64,000 bases of DNA. Origin: Saitoella complicata NRRL Y-17804 (lineage: Eukaryota; Ascomycota; Saitoellomycetes; Saitoellales; Saitoellaceae). The position numbers were made by a program, and so were the translations under genes. The stretch spans positions 1 through 64,000 of the forward strand of contig NW_017567009.1 in NCBI RefSeq assembly GCF_001661265.1, written 5' to 3'. The notes under the pieces are model-generated. The model saw only the letters and a program-made list of their open reading frames with translations. It was not told the origin of the DNA and made no database searches. This document shows, in pieces, positions 19,569-29,193 of this stretch. Position 1 is the stretch's first letter, and each line of letters starts with the position of its first letter.

Positions 19569-21840
19569 ATGCCTTCAATGCCCGTCGTCGTCTACAACTT
19601 GCGGATCATCCATCCTTCGGGCAGTTCAAGCTGCGTAGCTCTTCCGTCCTCCCGCAACGAGTACTCGATCGCCTCCGATCCGCTGGATGGGTCCTACTTC
19701 CTACGCGGAGAAGGCGATAAACATGGGGAACTTCTCGCCGAAATCTATAGGGAGAGGGACGCCGAACAAGACGACTTCTGCTTCTTCTTCTCTCTTTATC
19801 ACGGCGAGGCGAGCATCGTCCTAGATGCCCTTAACGGCGGTCAGAAGAGAAGAAGAGTACCAACAAGTGATCCTGATGGGAAGGAGAAGCTGGTAGCATT
19901 CGATGATTCAGATGTACGCTGACCACTCCTACCCTTATGACAAAGTCTCACGGTCTATGCAGATAATATTCCTCGGCGAGAACCGTCTGGTCCTGGAAGC
20001 TTTGATTCCCTCTTCAGCGCGACCTGATGAGCTTCCGGAAGAGGACGACGGCGAATCGCAGCAGATTCCATTCTCGACGGCTCCCGAAAACGACCCGCCA
20101 CAGCTGCCCCGGCCAGCACTACCACTGGACTCCTCAGTTACGGCGGCAGAAAGTACTCAACCATGGGTAAAGCCGGCTTATGACGTACCTGCGACCGAAC
20201 CAGATCAAGATGACACACAAGTTGTCCCTTCAAGCATGCACGTCGATGAAGAGCTCGCCCTTCGCGCAGCATCATCACCGGCAGCACCACCAGAAGACGA
20301 CGAGGACGAAGCACCGGAACCGATTCACTATGATCCTGATGTTCCGATGAATGAGGATGACGAACTGGACGCTGCTACGCGTGACGAGGAAGCGGCGAGA
20401 ATCAGGAGTCAGGCGAGAGATGAGGAGGCTTTGATGTTCTTGAAACCGGAGGTACCGGAGAGGGAATACGTTGAGGAGGATATAGTGGTCAAGCATGTAC
20501 CGGGACTTCCAAAAGGAGAGACGACTGTGGATGAGACGCAGGACACCTCGGGATCAGCTGCTGTTCAGAATGCACCGCATGGGCTTGCGAATGGCGCTGA
20601 CAAGGAGCAGCAGTTTGAGGAACCCAAAGCTGACGTGAAAATGGAGGAGGCTGTACCAGCGGCGGAAAAAGATGATGACACACCAACATCGCCCTTGACT
20701 CCTCCGCCTCCATCTTCCGCCGTACAACCGGAGCAGCCATTTGGTGAACCAGATCCAGCGACTCTACCCGAAGCCTTCCGCGAACCAAGTTCTCCAGAAC
20801 GGCATAGGGGCAAGACCTACTCAGCGCGCAAGCGTCGAAAGCTTGATAGTGACGAAGAAGAGGCTCGACCAAAGACTGCGGAGAAGAATCTTGGTGATAC
20901 GCAGTACAGTATGCCCGATGAGGAAGAAGACTTGAAGGTTAGAAGCGTGAGGAAAACACCTGCGCGTAATGTCGCCGCTGCATCTGCCAGTGAGAAGAAG
21001 GCTGCGAGTACCGCTAAGAAACCAAGAACATCGCAGGCGCAACAAGATGTGGAGACGCCTAGTCGCCCTGGGCGGAAGCGGGGAGTCTTGAGTCCTCCGA
21101 CGACATCTTTACCAGGGGCGTCATATGAAGGGAAGCCGCCGAGAATCGTCCTGAGTTCGTCGGATGTCGATCACGAAAAGGAAGTAAAGTCCTTCTTGGC
21201 GAGTTCTGCGGCAAAGATCGTGGATGACATTTCTGCTGCTGCGTCTACACATCTCGTTGTGGGTGGGGACGGGTTGAAGCGGACGAGTAAACTCGTCGTG
21301 GCAATAGCTCTAGGGAAGCCTGTCGTGCATGAAAACTGGTTGAGAGAAAGCGCAAAGGCGGGACATCTACTTGACATCACATCCTTCCTGGCAAGAGACG
21401 AGGAGCGGGAAAGGGATTGGGCCTGTGACCTCAGTCGCGCTGCGGGTAAGCCAAGGACGGTGCTGGACGAGCACACCGTCTACTTTACTCCGGCATTGTT
21501 GAAAAGCCTTAAAGCATCTGGCGCTGAGGGAGGAGTAGTGCAGATTATCAAGGCAGCGGGCGGTACGTCTGTTCGCAAACCACCAGCGAAATCACAAAAC
21601 CCCTCCGAGAACGAGCTTATGCTTGGGAGCGAAAAAGACGATGAGGACGTCAAAACTTGGAATGAGCATGGATGGACGCTTTACAGACAGGAATTGGTTA
21701 TCCTAGGGGTTCTGAGAGGGAAATTGGAGCTGGAGAATGATGAGTTTGTCATCAAGAGCGGCGACGCAACAGGGAGCGAGGCTGGTACTGCAAGCCAACG
21801 GAGTGGAAGAGGAAGCAGACGGTCTACCAGGAGTACCTGA
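19569..21840 (+). CDS. BRCT-domain protein, probable DNA-damage response scaffold
   Basis: Two exons, 19569-19913 and 19963-21840, with a 49-nt intron (GTACGC...TATGCAG), 740 aa. The start is ATG at 19569 (MPSMPVVVYNLRII). The middle (about residues 150-470) is acidic, disordered and rich in S/T-P and charged runs. From about residue 505 comes a BRCT module: RIVLSSSDVDHEKEVKSFLA, STHLVVGGDGLKRTSKLVVA, GKPVVHENWLRESAKAGHLL (with the conserved Trp). A second one follows: VYFTPALLKSLKASGAEG, GWTLYRQELVILGVLRGK. Tandem C-terminal BRCTs of this kind bind phosphoserine tails such as gamma-H2A in the Brc1/Rtt107, Crb2 and MDC1/PTIP groups. The N-terminal 115 residues match no family I know. The exact orthologue is unresolved. 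Confidence 0.75.
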
Positions 21841-22859
21841 TCAGGTCATCGGTGTACGATATGAAGTTGGTATTCCGAGGAGGGTATTCAGATAGTAGCG
21901 GAATCGCATCGTCCGAGATAAAGGTGATGATCCACCGCAGGTGTCAAGCATAGACCTTCCCCATCAACATGGAACCCAAGCTGCCGGTAACTGATGAAAT
22001 ACATCTGCGACTCTGCCCACGCAATTTATGCCAAGTTCCAAGGTTCATTCGCAATTTCCACCTGACTCTGGTTGCTATCTGGGGTGCGGCGATGCGCGGC
22101 TTCACCCCCGCGGCCGGCCCCGGCAATGCGAGAACCCCCACCAACGCAGGACGACGACGGTTGAACGGCCAAGACTGAGGACGACAAAGAAACCCACATC
22201 GATGCTCATGGGAGGCAAAAGTTCGTTGCCGAGCACGCGTTTTCTGATCTTTTCTCGCTTTTTCGCATTCGGTTTCCCTTTGACTTGGACCGCCATGCAC
22301 TGACGACCTTTAGATTGCACGCTCGGATCGCCTGAGCAAGATGTGGTATCGCCGAACAAGGGCTTAACAAGAGCGAAATCGACTGGAAAAAGTGTAAGAC
22401 TCACTTTGAAACAACCACGAGAGTCGTCCAGTTGGATCCCATGACAGCATTGAGTGGCTAAGGCGACGGCCGTTGCTACCGGCGGATAGCCCCCTTATAG
22501 AGCCGTGTCGTCCACCCCTTTTCCCGACGACGTCCGTCCTCAACCATCGAGAACCCTCCCTACGAGGTTTTCACTTTCTTTCGTTTCGATATTCCTTTAG
22601 GTGCCTTCAACCTCGCCAATTTGACTCTATTTTCGTCCCAGCGTCAGCTCTGACAACCTTCGGTTCGGCACGGTGAGCTTCACTTTGACAGTGTAGCTTC
22701 TCGGTCGTCCATCGCACTCGTTACAGTCTTTTTCAGCTTTTTACTGGTACTTTGGTGCCGTCCATTCGCTCTTTTTCATTTCCAATTTTCTCAGCTCAGG
22801 AGTCCTCCTCGCACGGACTCAATACAATCCACCGCCTCGTTCTATTAGAGCCAAGAACC
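21841..22859. other. 1-kb intergenic region with long 5' leader, no gene recognised
   Basis: The right half is CT-rich and looks like promoter plus long leader of the C2H2 factor. A minus-strand frame near 22300-22180 (MAVQVKGKPNAKKREKIRKR) is basic but short, with no clear splice partner, so I leave it uncalled. Confidence 0.4.
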
Positions 22860-24446
22860 ATGGCATACTACTCCGTGCAAGAGCAAGACCGCCTCTTGCA
22901 ATCACCTCCGGTCCCCTCCAACAACCCTCAGCCTCCTCAACACCTCCCTTCAACCTTCATCCCTCCGCCGTACTATCACAACCCTATCGAATCACCCACG
23001 CCTCCACCTTTCATCCGTCAGGCTTCAACCCCTTTTACGCCTGTCGGCCCTATCTCCAGTCATCCTTTAGGAGAACAACCGGGAGTTACGGATTACTTCA
23101 TGTTGACTCCGCCGTCTCCAATGCGTCGCACGCACTCCTTTTCTGTCGAAATGCTCGGACAAATGCGTGCGCCATTCATCAGCCTCTCCTTGCCTGCTCT
23201 TCCCGGCACGGCTCCGGCGCCAAGGGTTTCTCAGGAGCCGTTCCAGTTCAACTCACCTCCCAGTTTGTTCTCGCCTCCGGAGCCCTATGCTGCTCTCTCC
23301 TCTTACACCCTCGAAGCTGCCTCGCAATTTAGTTATGGCACGATGGGCACCTTCCTGTCCTCGCCTACTGAGGAATTTCTCTCTCCGCGCTCCCATCACT
23401 CTATGCACTCTGCGCCTGTGACTCCTGAGGAGCCTCAGATGGGTTTCTTTAGGTGTGCCTCTACGCCTGCTGGCGCTGGTTTGGGATTCCTCAATGTACC
23501 CACTTGCGACCCATCTGTTTTGAGCATGAGTGTTGCGAGTTCGAGGTCTTCATCCATCTCGGAGCCCGACGGTGCTTCGTACACATCCGTATCTGCGCAC
23601 GAGCCTATGCACTGTGACCCAAGTGCGATTGAAGAGAAAGTGCAAGAAGCATTCGCTTTGGATGATGATACGGAGCTCGAGTCTGAGGACAGTGACGAGG
23701 AGGAGGTTGATGCGGCGCCAGAATTACCGAACGCGGGACTCGTCCAAGTCTTGGACGAACTCGAAGCTTGCGTGGAAAGCAGTGAGGAGGTTCACCAAAT
23801 GATGAGTGCCGCGGAGAGTGATGCTGAGAGCGTCCATGAAGATGCCAAGGATTCTGACTACGACGAGGGTTGTGGTTTTAACGGCCGTTCTCCTCAGCGA
23901 CGCCGCAAGGAGGCGAGCACTGCGTCCTCCGTCAGCGCAATGGATACTCCCACCTCGATGGATGACTGGCAGCCGCGTAGTCCATCGATCACTCCGGGAC
24001 GTCGCTTCAGGATCAAGCGTGGCATATCTATTGCCCCGCCTGTGCCGACGGACTCCTCCACCCCGAAGCGCGGTCGTGTTCCCAAGGCCTCTCCCAGGAA
24101 ACTCATCTACCCCGTCTCCCCTCAATCTCCTGGTACGACTCTTGAAACGCATGATCCGGATGCAAACCCTATCGTTGAGACGAACGACAAGAACTTCACT
24201 TGCACCCTCTGTAAGAAGGGCTTCCGTCGTATGGAGCACCTGAAGCGCCACGTGCGCTCTTTGCACACGATGGAGAAGCCGTACGAATGCTATATCTGCA
24301 AGAAGCACTTTTCGAGGAGTGATAACTTGACGCAGCATATGCGCGTTCACGGCATCGGAGACGTGCCGAGTAAAAAGATTGCGGTCGTTATCCCCAAGGT
24401 TACAAAGTCTGGCTCTTCCAGGAGGGGAAGGAAGATGAAGGTGTAA
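22860..24446 (+). CDS. C2H2 zinc-finger transcription factor, Msn2/Msn4-like
   Basis: Single exon, 528 aa from ATG at 22860 (MAYYSVQEQDRLL); the frame is open further upstream but without ATG. Residues 1-430 are Pro/Ser-rich and disordered, with an acidic patch (DDDTELESEDSDEEEVDAAP) that may act as activation domain. Basic S/T-P sequence (TPKRGRVPKASPRK) follows. Two adjacent C2H2 fingers sit near the C-terminus, FTCTLCKKGFRRMEHLKRHV and YECYICKKHFSRSDNLTQHM, the second with the FSRSDNL helix. Helices RMEHLKRH and RSDNLTQH are those of the Msn2/4-Seb1 class, which bind CCCCT stress elements. The protein is nuclear; a long leader of several hundred bases suggests translational or stress control, which is inference. 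Confidence 0.88.
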   Translation: MAYYSVQEQDRLLQSPPVPSNNPQPPQHLPSTFIPPPYYHNPIESPTPPPFIRQASTPFTPVGPISSHPLGEQPGVTDYFMLTPPSPMRRTHSFSVEMLGQMRAPFISLSLPALPGTAPAPRVSQEPFQFNSPPSLFSPPEPYAALSSYTLEAASQFSYGTMGTFLSSPTEEFLSPRSHHSMHSAPVTPEEPQMGFFRCASTPAGAGLGFLNVPTCDPSVLSMSVASSRSSSISEPDGASYTSVSAHEPMHCDPSAIEEKVQEAFALDDDTELESEDSDEEEVDAAPELPNAGLVQVLDELEACVESSEEVHQMMSAAESDAESVHEDAKDSDYDEGCGFNGRSPQRRRKEASTASSVSAMDTPTSMDDWQPRSPSITPGRRFRIKRGISIAPPVPTDSSTPKRGRVPKASPRKLIYPVSPQSPGTTLETHDPDANPIVETNDKNFTCTLCKKGFRRMEHLKRHVRSLHTMEKPYECYICKKHFSRSDNLTQHMRVHGIGDVPSKKIAVVIPKVTKSGSSRRGRKMKV

Positions 24447-24823
24447 GAAACAGTGGTGTATACAAGTATCGGTATGTTATATTGGCGTTCAGGATATTGC
24501 TTTCGAACTACACGTGGGGTAATGGAGGAAGTCTCTGCTTGCTGGCCTTGCGGATTGCTAAAAGACGGACGGACGATTTATGGACATTTACACATATATA
24601 TTTGGTTGGGGCGAACTTGATACCGGTCCCATTAGACTCGGGCACTTCTATCTTCTACATAATCAATCTTTACTATTTCTGAACGATATAAACGCCGCCA
24701 TCTCTTGTTAGCTGAACATGAGTAGAGGCGGATGGATGCCTTGAAGGAAGGTCTCCTCGAAGGTCTGATACCGCACAGACGCCGGAGTTCCCACGTCAAA
24801 AAGGCCGGTGGACAAAAGGTATG
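24447..24823. other. 3' spacer before the tRNA-Glu cluster
   Basis: A 377-bp spacer. Its right end (from 24793) is the 3' flank of a tRNA-Glu gene and is part of an inverted duplication with 26762-26864. Nothing else was recognised. Confidence 0.5.
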
Positions 24824-24895
24824 TTCCGTTACGGGGAATCGAACCCCGGCCTCTTCGGTGAGAGCGAAGTATCCTAGCCCCTAGACCATAACGGA
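24793..24895 (-). repeat. Inverted duplication arm A (tRNA-Glu plus 31-bp 3' flank)
   Basis: This 103-bp segment is repeated in inverted orientation at 26762-26864. The tRNA portion is identical, and the 3' flank (AGGTRTGTTCC side through ACGTCAAAAAGG) differs at one position. The flank match shows recent duplication of this tRNA locus rather than mere conservation of the tRNA. Confidence 0.85.
24824..24895 (-). tRNA. tRNA-Glu (anticodon CUC), copy 2
   Basis: A 72-nt cloverleaf on the minus strand, identical to the copy at 8078 (acceptor TCCGTTA/TAACGGA, anticodon loop CTCTCAC). A TTTTG run follows on the transcribed strand. Confidence 0.95.
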
Positions 24896-25441
24896 TGGTT
24901 TTGTCTGTTTGTTGACAAACAAACAACAGATAAAAAATACAATTTTGCCGCTGTCCCTATGTTTCGAAAGTACGCAGTCAAGAGATGAGTGCTTACAAGC
25001 TTGTCGATAAAATGATCTGAACGTAAAGTGGTACAGTCATGGCGCCAACGAGTGTCGTTGGCAATTCCCTGATACACATTCTTTCCCACGGTTGCATCTG
25101 CGCTCCCACTGATTTTAAGGCTTCAGAAGGACCAGAAAAAGGCGTTCGCAAGAATTCAGATGCAGCAGCCTCATCGCATATGCATGGGTCAACTTGGTGA
25201 TATGGCTCTATCGTGGGGCATACTGGTGAACCTGCCATCTTCCACTCAGGTCATCGCGTGCAGACTTAGCAGGTTCTGTGGATCGTCAACGCACCGTCCA
25301 CAACTCTGTCGGTGCATGACCCTCGCAGTCATCGCGACTCATTTGGAGTAACAGGTGGAACAAGATCCTGCAAAAGTGGCTGCTGCGGAAGAGCGACAAA
25401 CAACACACCAGCGTGGGCCTGCGAGCGGTGACAAAAAAGCG
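24896..25441. other. Spacer between tRNA genes
   Basis: A 546-bp spacer with short frames only and no family resemblance. A small AAACAAACAAAC-type patch lies near 24915-24926. Nothing else was seen. Confidence 0.4.
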
Positions 25442-25513
25442 TTCCGTTACGGGGAATCGAACCCCGGCCTCTTCGGTGAGAGCGAAGTATCCTAGCCCCT
25501 AGACCATAACGGA
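25442..25513 (-). tRNA. tRNA-Glu (anticodon CUC), copy 3
   Basis: A 72-nt minus-strand copy identical in the mature region to the others. A T6 run follows the 3' end on the transcribed strand, a good pol III terminator. Its flanks do not match the other copies. Confidence 0.95.
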
Positions 25514-25642
25514 TTGGATACACGAATTTTGCCACACTCTTTTATAGCCAACAAAATATTGACAGCGATTATATAACCAGGCTCCCCGCAGTACGTCGTC
25601 CCAATCCGAGATCATCCTTCGGTTTTGCTATCAGCAGTTATC

Positions 25643-25768
25643 ATGTCGACGAACATCAAGATCGTTCTGTCGCCAATGCAGAAGTATGCGGTCAAACCGA
25701 CGCCGAAAACTTCTCTCTATTCGCTTCTCGTTCAAGCATGCTGGCTGACGAAGGGGCTCAAGAAGTGA
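25643..25768 (+). pseudogene. Possible TUG/Ubx4 N-terminal ubiquitin-like fragment
   Basis: A 41-codon frame, MSTNIKIVLSPMQKYAVKPT followed by PKTSLYSLLVQACWLTKGLK, resembles the first strands of the TUG-UBL1 domain of Ubx4/ASPSCR1 proteins (the TPxTSLxxVLxxAC pattern). It stops at 25766-25768, and I find no continuing exon in the next 270 bases. If the match is right, this is a leftover piece of a Cdc48 cofactor gene. It lies in an otherwise empty 525-bp spacer between tRNA copy 3 and the Msl1-like gene. Confidence 0.25.
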
Positions 25769-26038
25769 TGAATGCTCAAGTGGTTGTAATTGTGTGCATC
25801 TCTCTGTAATAGGCTTGCATGGCGTTGGTATATCTTAGCTTTTCAATCCTAATACCATGATTCCCGTGTCAGATCGGTTCAAGCGACAGTTTGTGATTCC
25901 CTGTAACTTGTGGTCATTTTGCTGTGCCTTTTCCGTACGCCTCACCGCTAAGTAGGATTCAGAAGCGATCATGGTAGATAGATCAGGGTCCCTTCCGGCG
26001 TCCCGGGGTCAATTGTTTTCCTTTCCCTTCCTTTTCCA

Positions 26039-26548
26039 TCACCTTGCTCGCCTACTCCTCATACCCACCTCTCCTTCTTCCTCATCATCTCTTGGTCTCT
26101 TGACACCATGCGGCGCCGATACGTCTCCTTGCTGAGCCAGCGCTGCAACCACTTGCAGCATCTTATACCTCATGTCCAACTGGACTGTTGCGTCGCTCTT
26201 CAGCTGTGCATAAACAATCCTCAGCTCCTTCCCGAGGAATTCCTGTCCTTGTAATGCGCGCATAGCTGTTGTTGCGGAAAGAACGTCCCAGAAGACTATA
26301 TGTGCTTGTCCGTGCAGCTTTTTTGTCTTCAGCGCTACGCCGTCTGGCGTGCGCCGTATGTTGAGAACAGGCAGTAGAAACATAATTGGAGATCATCCTG
26401 CAATCTGGGTTGGTATATGAAAAGTAACAGCCTAACGGACAGACGGCGCAACGAATCACGGATTGAGGATCGCCTTATAGATCCATAACCTCTTGACGTG
26501 ACTGTCCAGGTACTTGATGTACAGTGTTGGTGATGGTGATGAAGACAT
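26039..26548 (-). pseudogene. MSL1: U2 snRNP B''/Msl1-like RRM protein, reading frame interrupted by one-base shift
   Basis: Exon 1 (26548-26490: MSSSPSPTLYIKYLDSHVKR) joins through an 85-nt intron (GTTATG...CAACCCAG) to exon 2 at 26404. The joined RRM reads YIKYLDSHVKRLQDDLQLCF then YCLFSTYG, matching the U2B''/U1A RNP2 strand and first helix. The frame then shifts by one base near 26357, because the conserved remainder (DGVALKTKKLHGQAHIVFWD, RNP1) lies in the next frame through LRIVYAQLKSD to the end at 26039. The family runs uninterrupted here, so one nucleotide appears missing. Either the gene is dead or the base is a sequencing error; an essential spliceosome gene argues for error. The protein would be about 141 aa with a single RRM, like yeast Msl1. 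Confidence 0.75.
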
Positions 26549-26761
26549 GGTGATGCACTGCTCAAATGACTGATGACGATGAAAGAGGTTGCTGAAGCGA
26601 AAGCAAAAGTACACTGATGCCGGTAGGAGCCGGCACAATTGGCATTCGTGTGGATGTTCGAGGTCAAGTTGGAGTACTCGTATCGCGTTCGTGGTGGAGA
26701 TGTTCAACTTCTACTATTGCAGCTTGTTCTGATGTGTCTTATGCCACCGAACACCAGTCAA

Positions 26762-26833
26762 TCCGTTATGGTCTAGGGGCTAGGATACTTCGCTCTCACC
26801 GAAGAGGCCGGGGTTCGATTCCCCGTAACGGAA
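26762..26833 (+). tRNA. tRNA-Glu (anticodon CUC), copy 4
   Basis: A 72-nt plus-strand copy identical to the others. The 3' flank ACACACCTTTTGTCCACC holds the pol III terminator and matches the flank of copy 2 in inverted orientation. Confidence 0.95.
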
Positions 26834-26864
26834 CACACCTTTTGTCCACCGGCCTTTTTGACGT
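26762..26864 (+). repeat. Inverted duplication arm B (tRNA-Glu plus 3' flank)
   Basis: Inverted counterpart of 24793-24895. The homology covers the tRNA and 31 bases downstream to ACGT at 26861-26864, then ends; the 5' flanks are unrelated. Confidence 0.85.
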
Positions 26865-27125
26865 CTGCTTCCCGTCATCCCATGATGGCTCGAAGAAACG
26901 TTCTGCTTACGCATTTTACATGGTGCAACAGCAAGTGCAAGTAAGCGCTGAGTGAACTCAAGAGAGTAGAAACAATCAAGTTTGGTATTATCAAACATCA
27001 TCCATCAAAATAAAAGCAAGTCCATCAACCAAAAGAACATCCACGAACAAAAACGTATATGTCAAGAATATTCCCGAAAGAAAAACTTTCCTTCCTTCCA
27101 CTGTCTATCCCCGAATGTCTAGCGT

Positions 27126-28121
27126 TTAGAGGGCGAAGGCAACAGCAGCCAAACCAGCCATCAAGGCAGCAGCGACACCAACGGGGTTGGTGGCGGCTCC
27201 GCTGTGGAAGACGGCCATGGTGGTGCTGTTGAAGGTGCTGTTACCGTGGGTGGCGAGGGTGGTGGAGTTGGAGGAGGAGCCGGCGACGGCAGCAGCGGAG
27301 AATCCGGAGGAGGAAGTGGATGCGGTACCGTTCCAGTTCTTGGCTCCAGCAGCGGCAGAGGCGGTAGTGGAGGCAGCACCAATAGCGCGACTAGCAGAGG
27401 GTCCAGCGACATAGATGGTGTTGGTCAAGGTGGCGGTAAGGGTCTTCTTGACACCGTTGCTAGTAGTGGTCTTCGTCTCGGTAATGACCTGGACACCGGC
27501 AGGCGAACCAGTGCCCTTGCCAGCAGCAGGAGCGCAAACGGTGGCAACAAGGTTGACAGGGGTAGGGATGGCGAAGGTCACAGTAGAGGTAACACCAGGG
27601 ACGGAAACAGTCTTGGTCTGAGCAGCCGCAGAGACAGTCACGGTCTTCTCAACGTAGACGGTACCGGAGGAGGTAACCGTGGAAGCTGGCAAGGTCTTGT
27701 AGACAGTAGAGGCGGTGGCAGCAGCCGCAGAGGAAGAGGGGGTGGTCTCGGTGGTGTCAACGCAGTTCGGGTCGGAGATGATGGTGAACTTGCCAGACTG
27801 GGCGTAGATGACATAGGTGTTCGTTCCGTTGTCGAGGTTGATTTGGTATCCGTAGCCAGCAGAAACATCGCAGGGAATCTTGACGTTAGCACCACCAGAG
27901 GTAGTGTTGACGTCCAACTCAAGAGGCAAGTTCTGTGGAGGCCAGGAGAGAAAGTTGACGAGGTAGACGGAGGCGAGGGAAGGGTCAGTGTCGACGTAGC
28001 TCCACTTGACCGGGAGGGTCTGGCCGGTGGTGACAGTGGAGTTGGCGACGGGAGAGATGATTTGGAGGGCGTTGGCGGCGGAGGCCAAGGCGGCGAGGGC
28101 GGCGAGGATGGTGGTCTTCAT
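27126..28121 (-). CDS. Kre9/Knh1-like secreted Ser/Thr-rich protein, probably GPI-anchored
   Basis: Single exon, 331 aa. It has a signal peptide (MKTTILAALAALASAANA), then a Kre9/Knh1-type Ig-like domain of about 100 aa (LQIISPVANSTVTTGQTLPV, KWSYVDTDPSLASVYLVNFL, GYGYQINL, ...KFTIIS). A long Ser/Thr/Ala-rich stalk follows (STVYKTLPASTVTSSGTVYV, KTVTVSAAAQTKTVSVPG). The end is small residues then hydrophobic AALMAGLAAVAFAL, a GPI-attachment pattern (omega region around the SGAATNP stretch). Such proteins sit in or on the wall and support beta-1,6-glucan formation. Codon use is strongly C/G-ending, suggesting high expression. A 41-bp piece of the stalk region recurs at 28975. Confidence 0.85.
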   Translation of the reverse strand: MKTTILAALAALASAANALQIISPVANSTVTTGQTLPVKWSYVDTDPSLASVYLVNFLSWPPQNLPLELDVNTTSGGANVKIPCDVSAGYGYQINLDNGTNTYVIYAQSGKFTIISDPNCVDTTETTPSSSAAAATASTVYKTLPASTVTSSGTVYVEKTVTVSAAAQTKTVSVPGVTSTVTFAIPTPVNLVATVCAPAAGKGTGSPAGVQVITETKTTTSNGVKKTLTATLTNTIYVAGPSASRAIGAASTTASAAAGAKNWNGTASTSSSGFSAAAVAGSSSNSTTLATHGNSTFNSTTMAVFHSGAATNPVGVAAALMAGLAAVAFAL

Positions 28122-29193
28122 TGTGATTATCGTTTAACGTGTGTGAAAGAGAGTGTAATCCTGTAGAGGCTGTGTGTTCGAACGAATGTGGATGATTGGA
28201 AAGACAGGCGAACTGACGAACCGAGAGAAGGGGAGCGACGGCCTTTTAAACTCTTCATCTAGGCGATCACTATGGAGGACGGCGCAAGTGAAGAATGCTC
28301 CTGTTTCGCTGGGTGCGGGTCGGCTGTTGGAGGTTAAACACCTCTGTCATCTCGATCAGCGATGAATCGTCGTTATATTGCGAGGGAGGTCTTCGTAAAT
28401 TGCATCGGCAACGCACGGACCATGCTTTGTGATGCCAAATGCGGATTCAGGAGATAAAGGAGAAGAAAAGAGATTTGCGATTGGAGTCAGAAGATGGATT
28501 TGTTGTCTTGGTGTCTGTTCTTGAGGATGTATGCTGTTTCGTTTGTCGCGAGCTGCAGAGTACTTTACTGCACGGGCACTCAGCACACAAACCCTTGCAA
28601 CGGAGAATGCGCACAGGCCGTGTGCTTGTTTCCGGAAAAATGCAAACAGCCATGAGCACGTAAACAGCTCAAGCAGCTGACCTAGGAGAGGACTGGATCT
28701 GCGTCGGAAGCTTCAGGGATCGCCCGTCGCGTAACTCGCTCGATTTTCCCAACCTTTCCACGACACGGCCCGTTCTTGTTCACGAGCATACATCCCCTAC
28801 GTTTTGGAAGCTCGGTGTTTGCAAGGTACGAAGCCTAGACGTTGCGGGCTGGAGAACAGGGAAAGTGCAACCTTAAGCCGGGCACTAGCAACGGGATCTT
28901 GCAGGGTAGGGGATACGAGGAATGCTGGCCGTGGAGATCAAGGCAGTGGTGGTGAAGCAGGCTCGTCGGAGGGGAACAGTCTTGGTCTGAGCAGGCGCAG
29001 AGACAGTCACGGTCTCATCATCGCTTACTCCAGTCTCGTCCTACTCGCTGCCCGGTGTGTCGCGGGTCCAGGTGCAGCCACGCTATCATGATTAACTGGA
29101 CGACGAAAAGAAGCTTAAATCCTTAGCCGAATAAAAAGAATCAGGGTTTGCCGTAAACACAAACACAAACAACCACCAACCAGCTCAACGACC
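28122..29193. other. 1.1-kb divergent spacer with a displaced fragment of the Knh-like gene
   Basis: No gene recognised. Bases 28975-29015 repeat 27606-27646 of the Knh-like stalk with 40 of 41 bases identical and in the same orientation. Nothing around it continues the homology. The last 100 bases, rich in CAAACA, are the leader of the CSC1 gene. Confidence 0.5.
28975..29015 (-). repeat. 41-bp dispersed copy of the Knh-like gene stalk
   Basis: 40/41 identity to 27606-27646, which codes for the TVTVSAAAQTKTV part of the wall protein. No flanking homology was seen, so it is a small patch insertion rather than a duplicated gene. Confidence 0.8.

Noticed and set aside
27204-28166. 320-codon Gly/Ser-rich frame antisense to the Knh-like gene
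   Set aside because: Glycine-rich composition is the direct complement of the Thr/Ala/Ser codons of the wall protein; no independent support.
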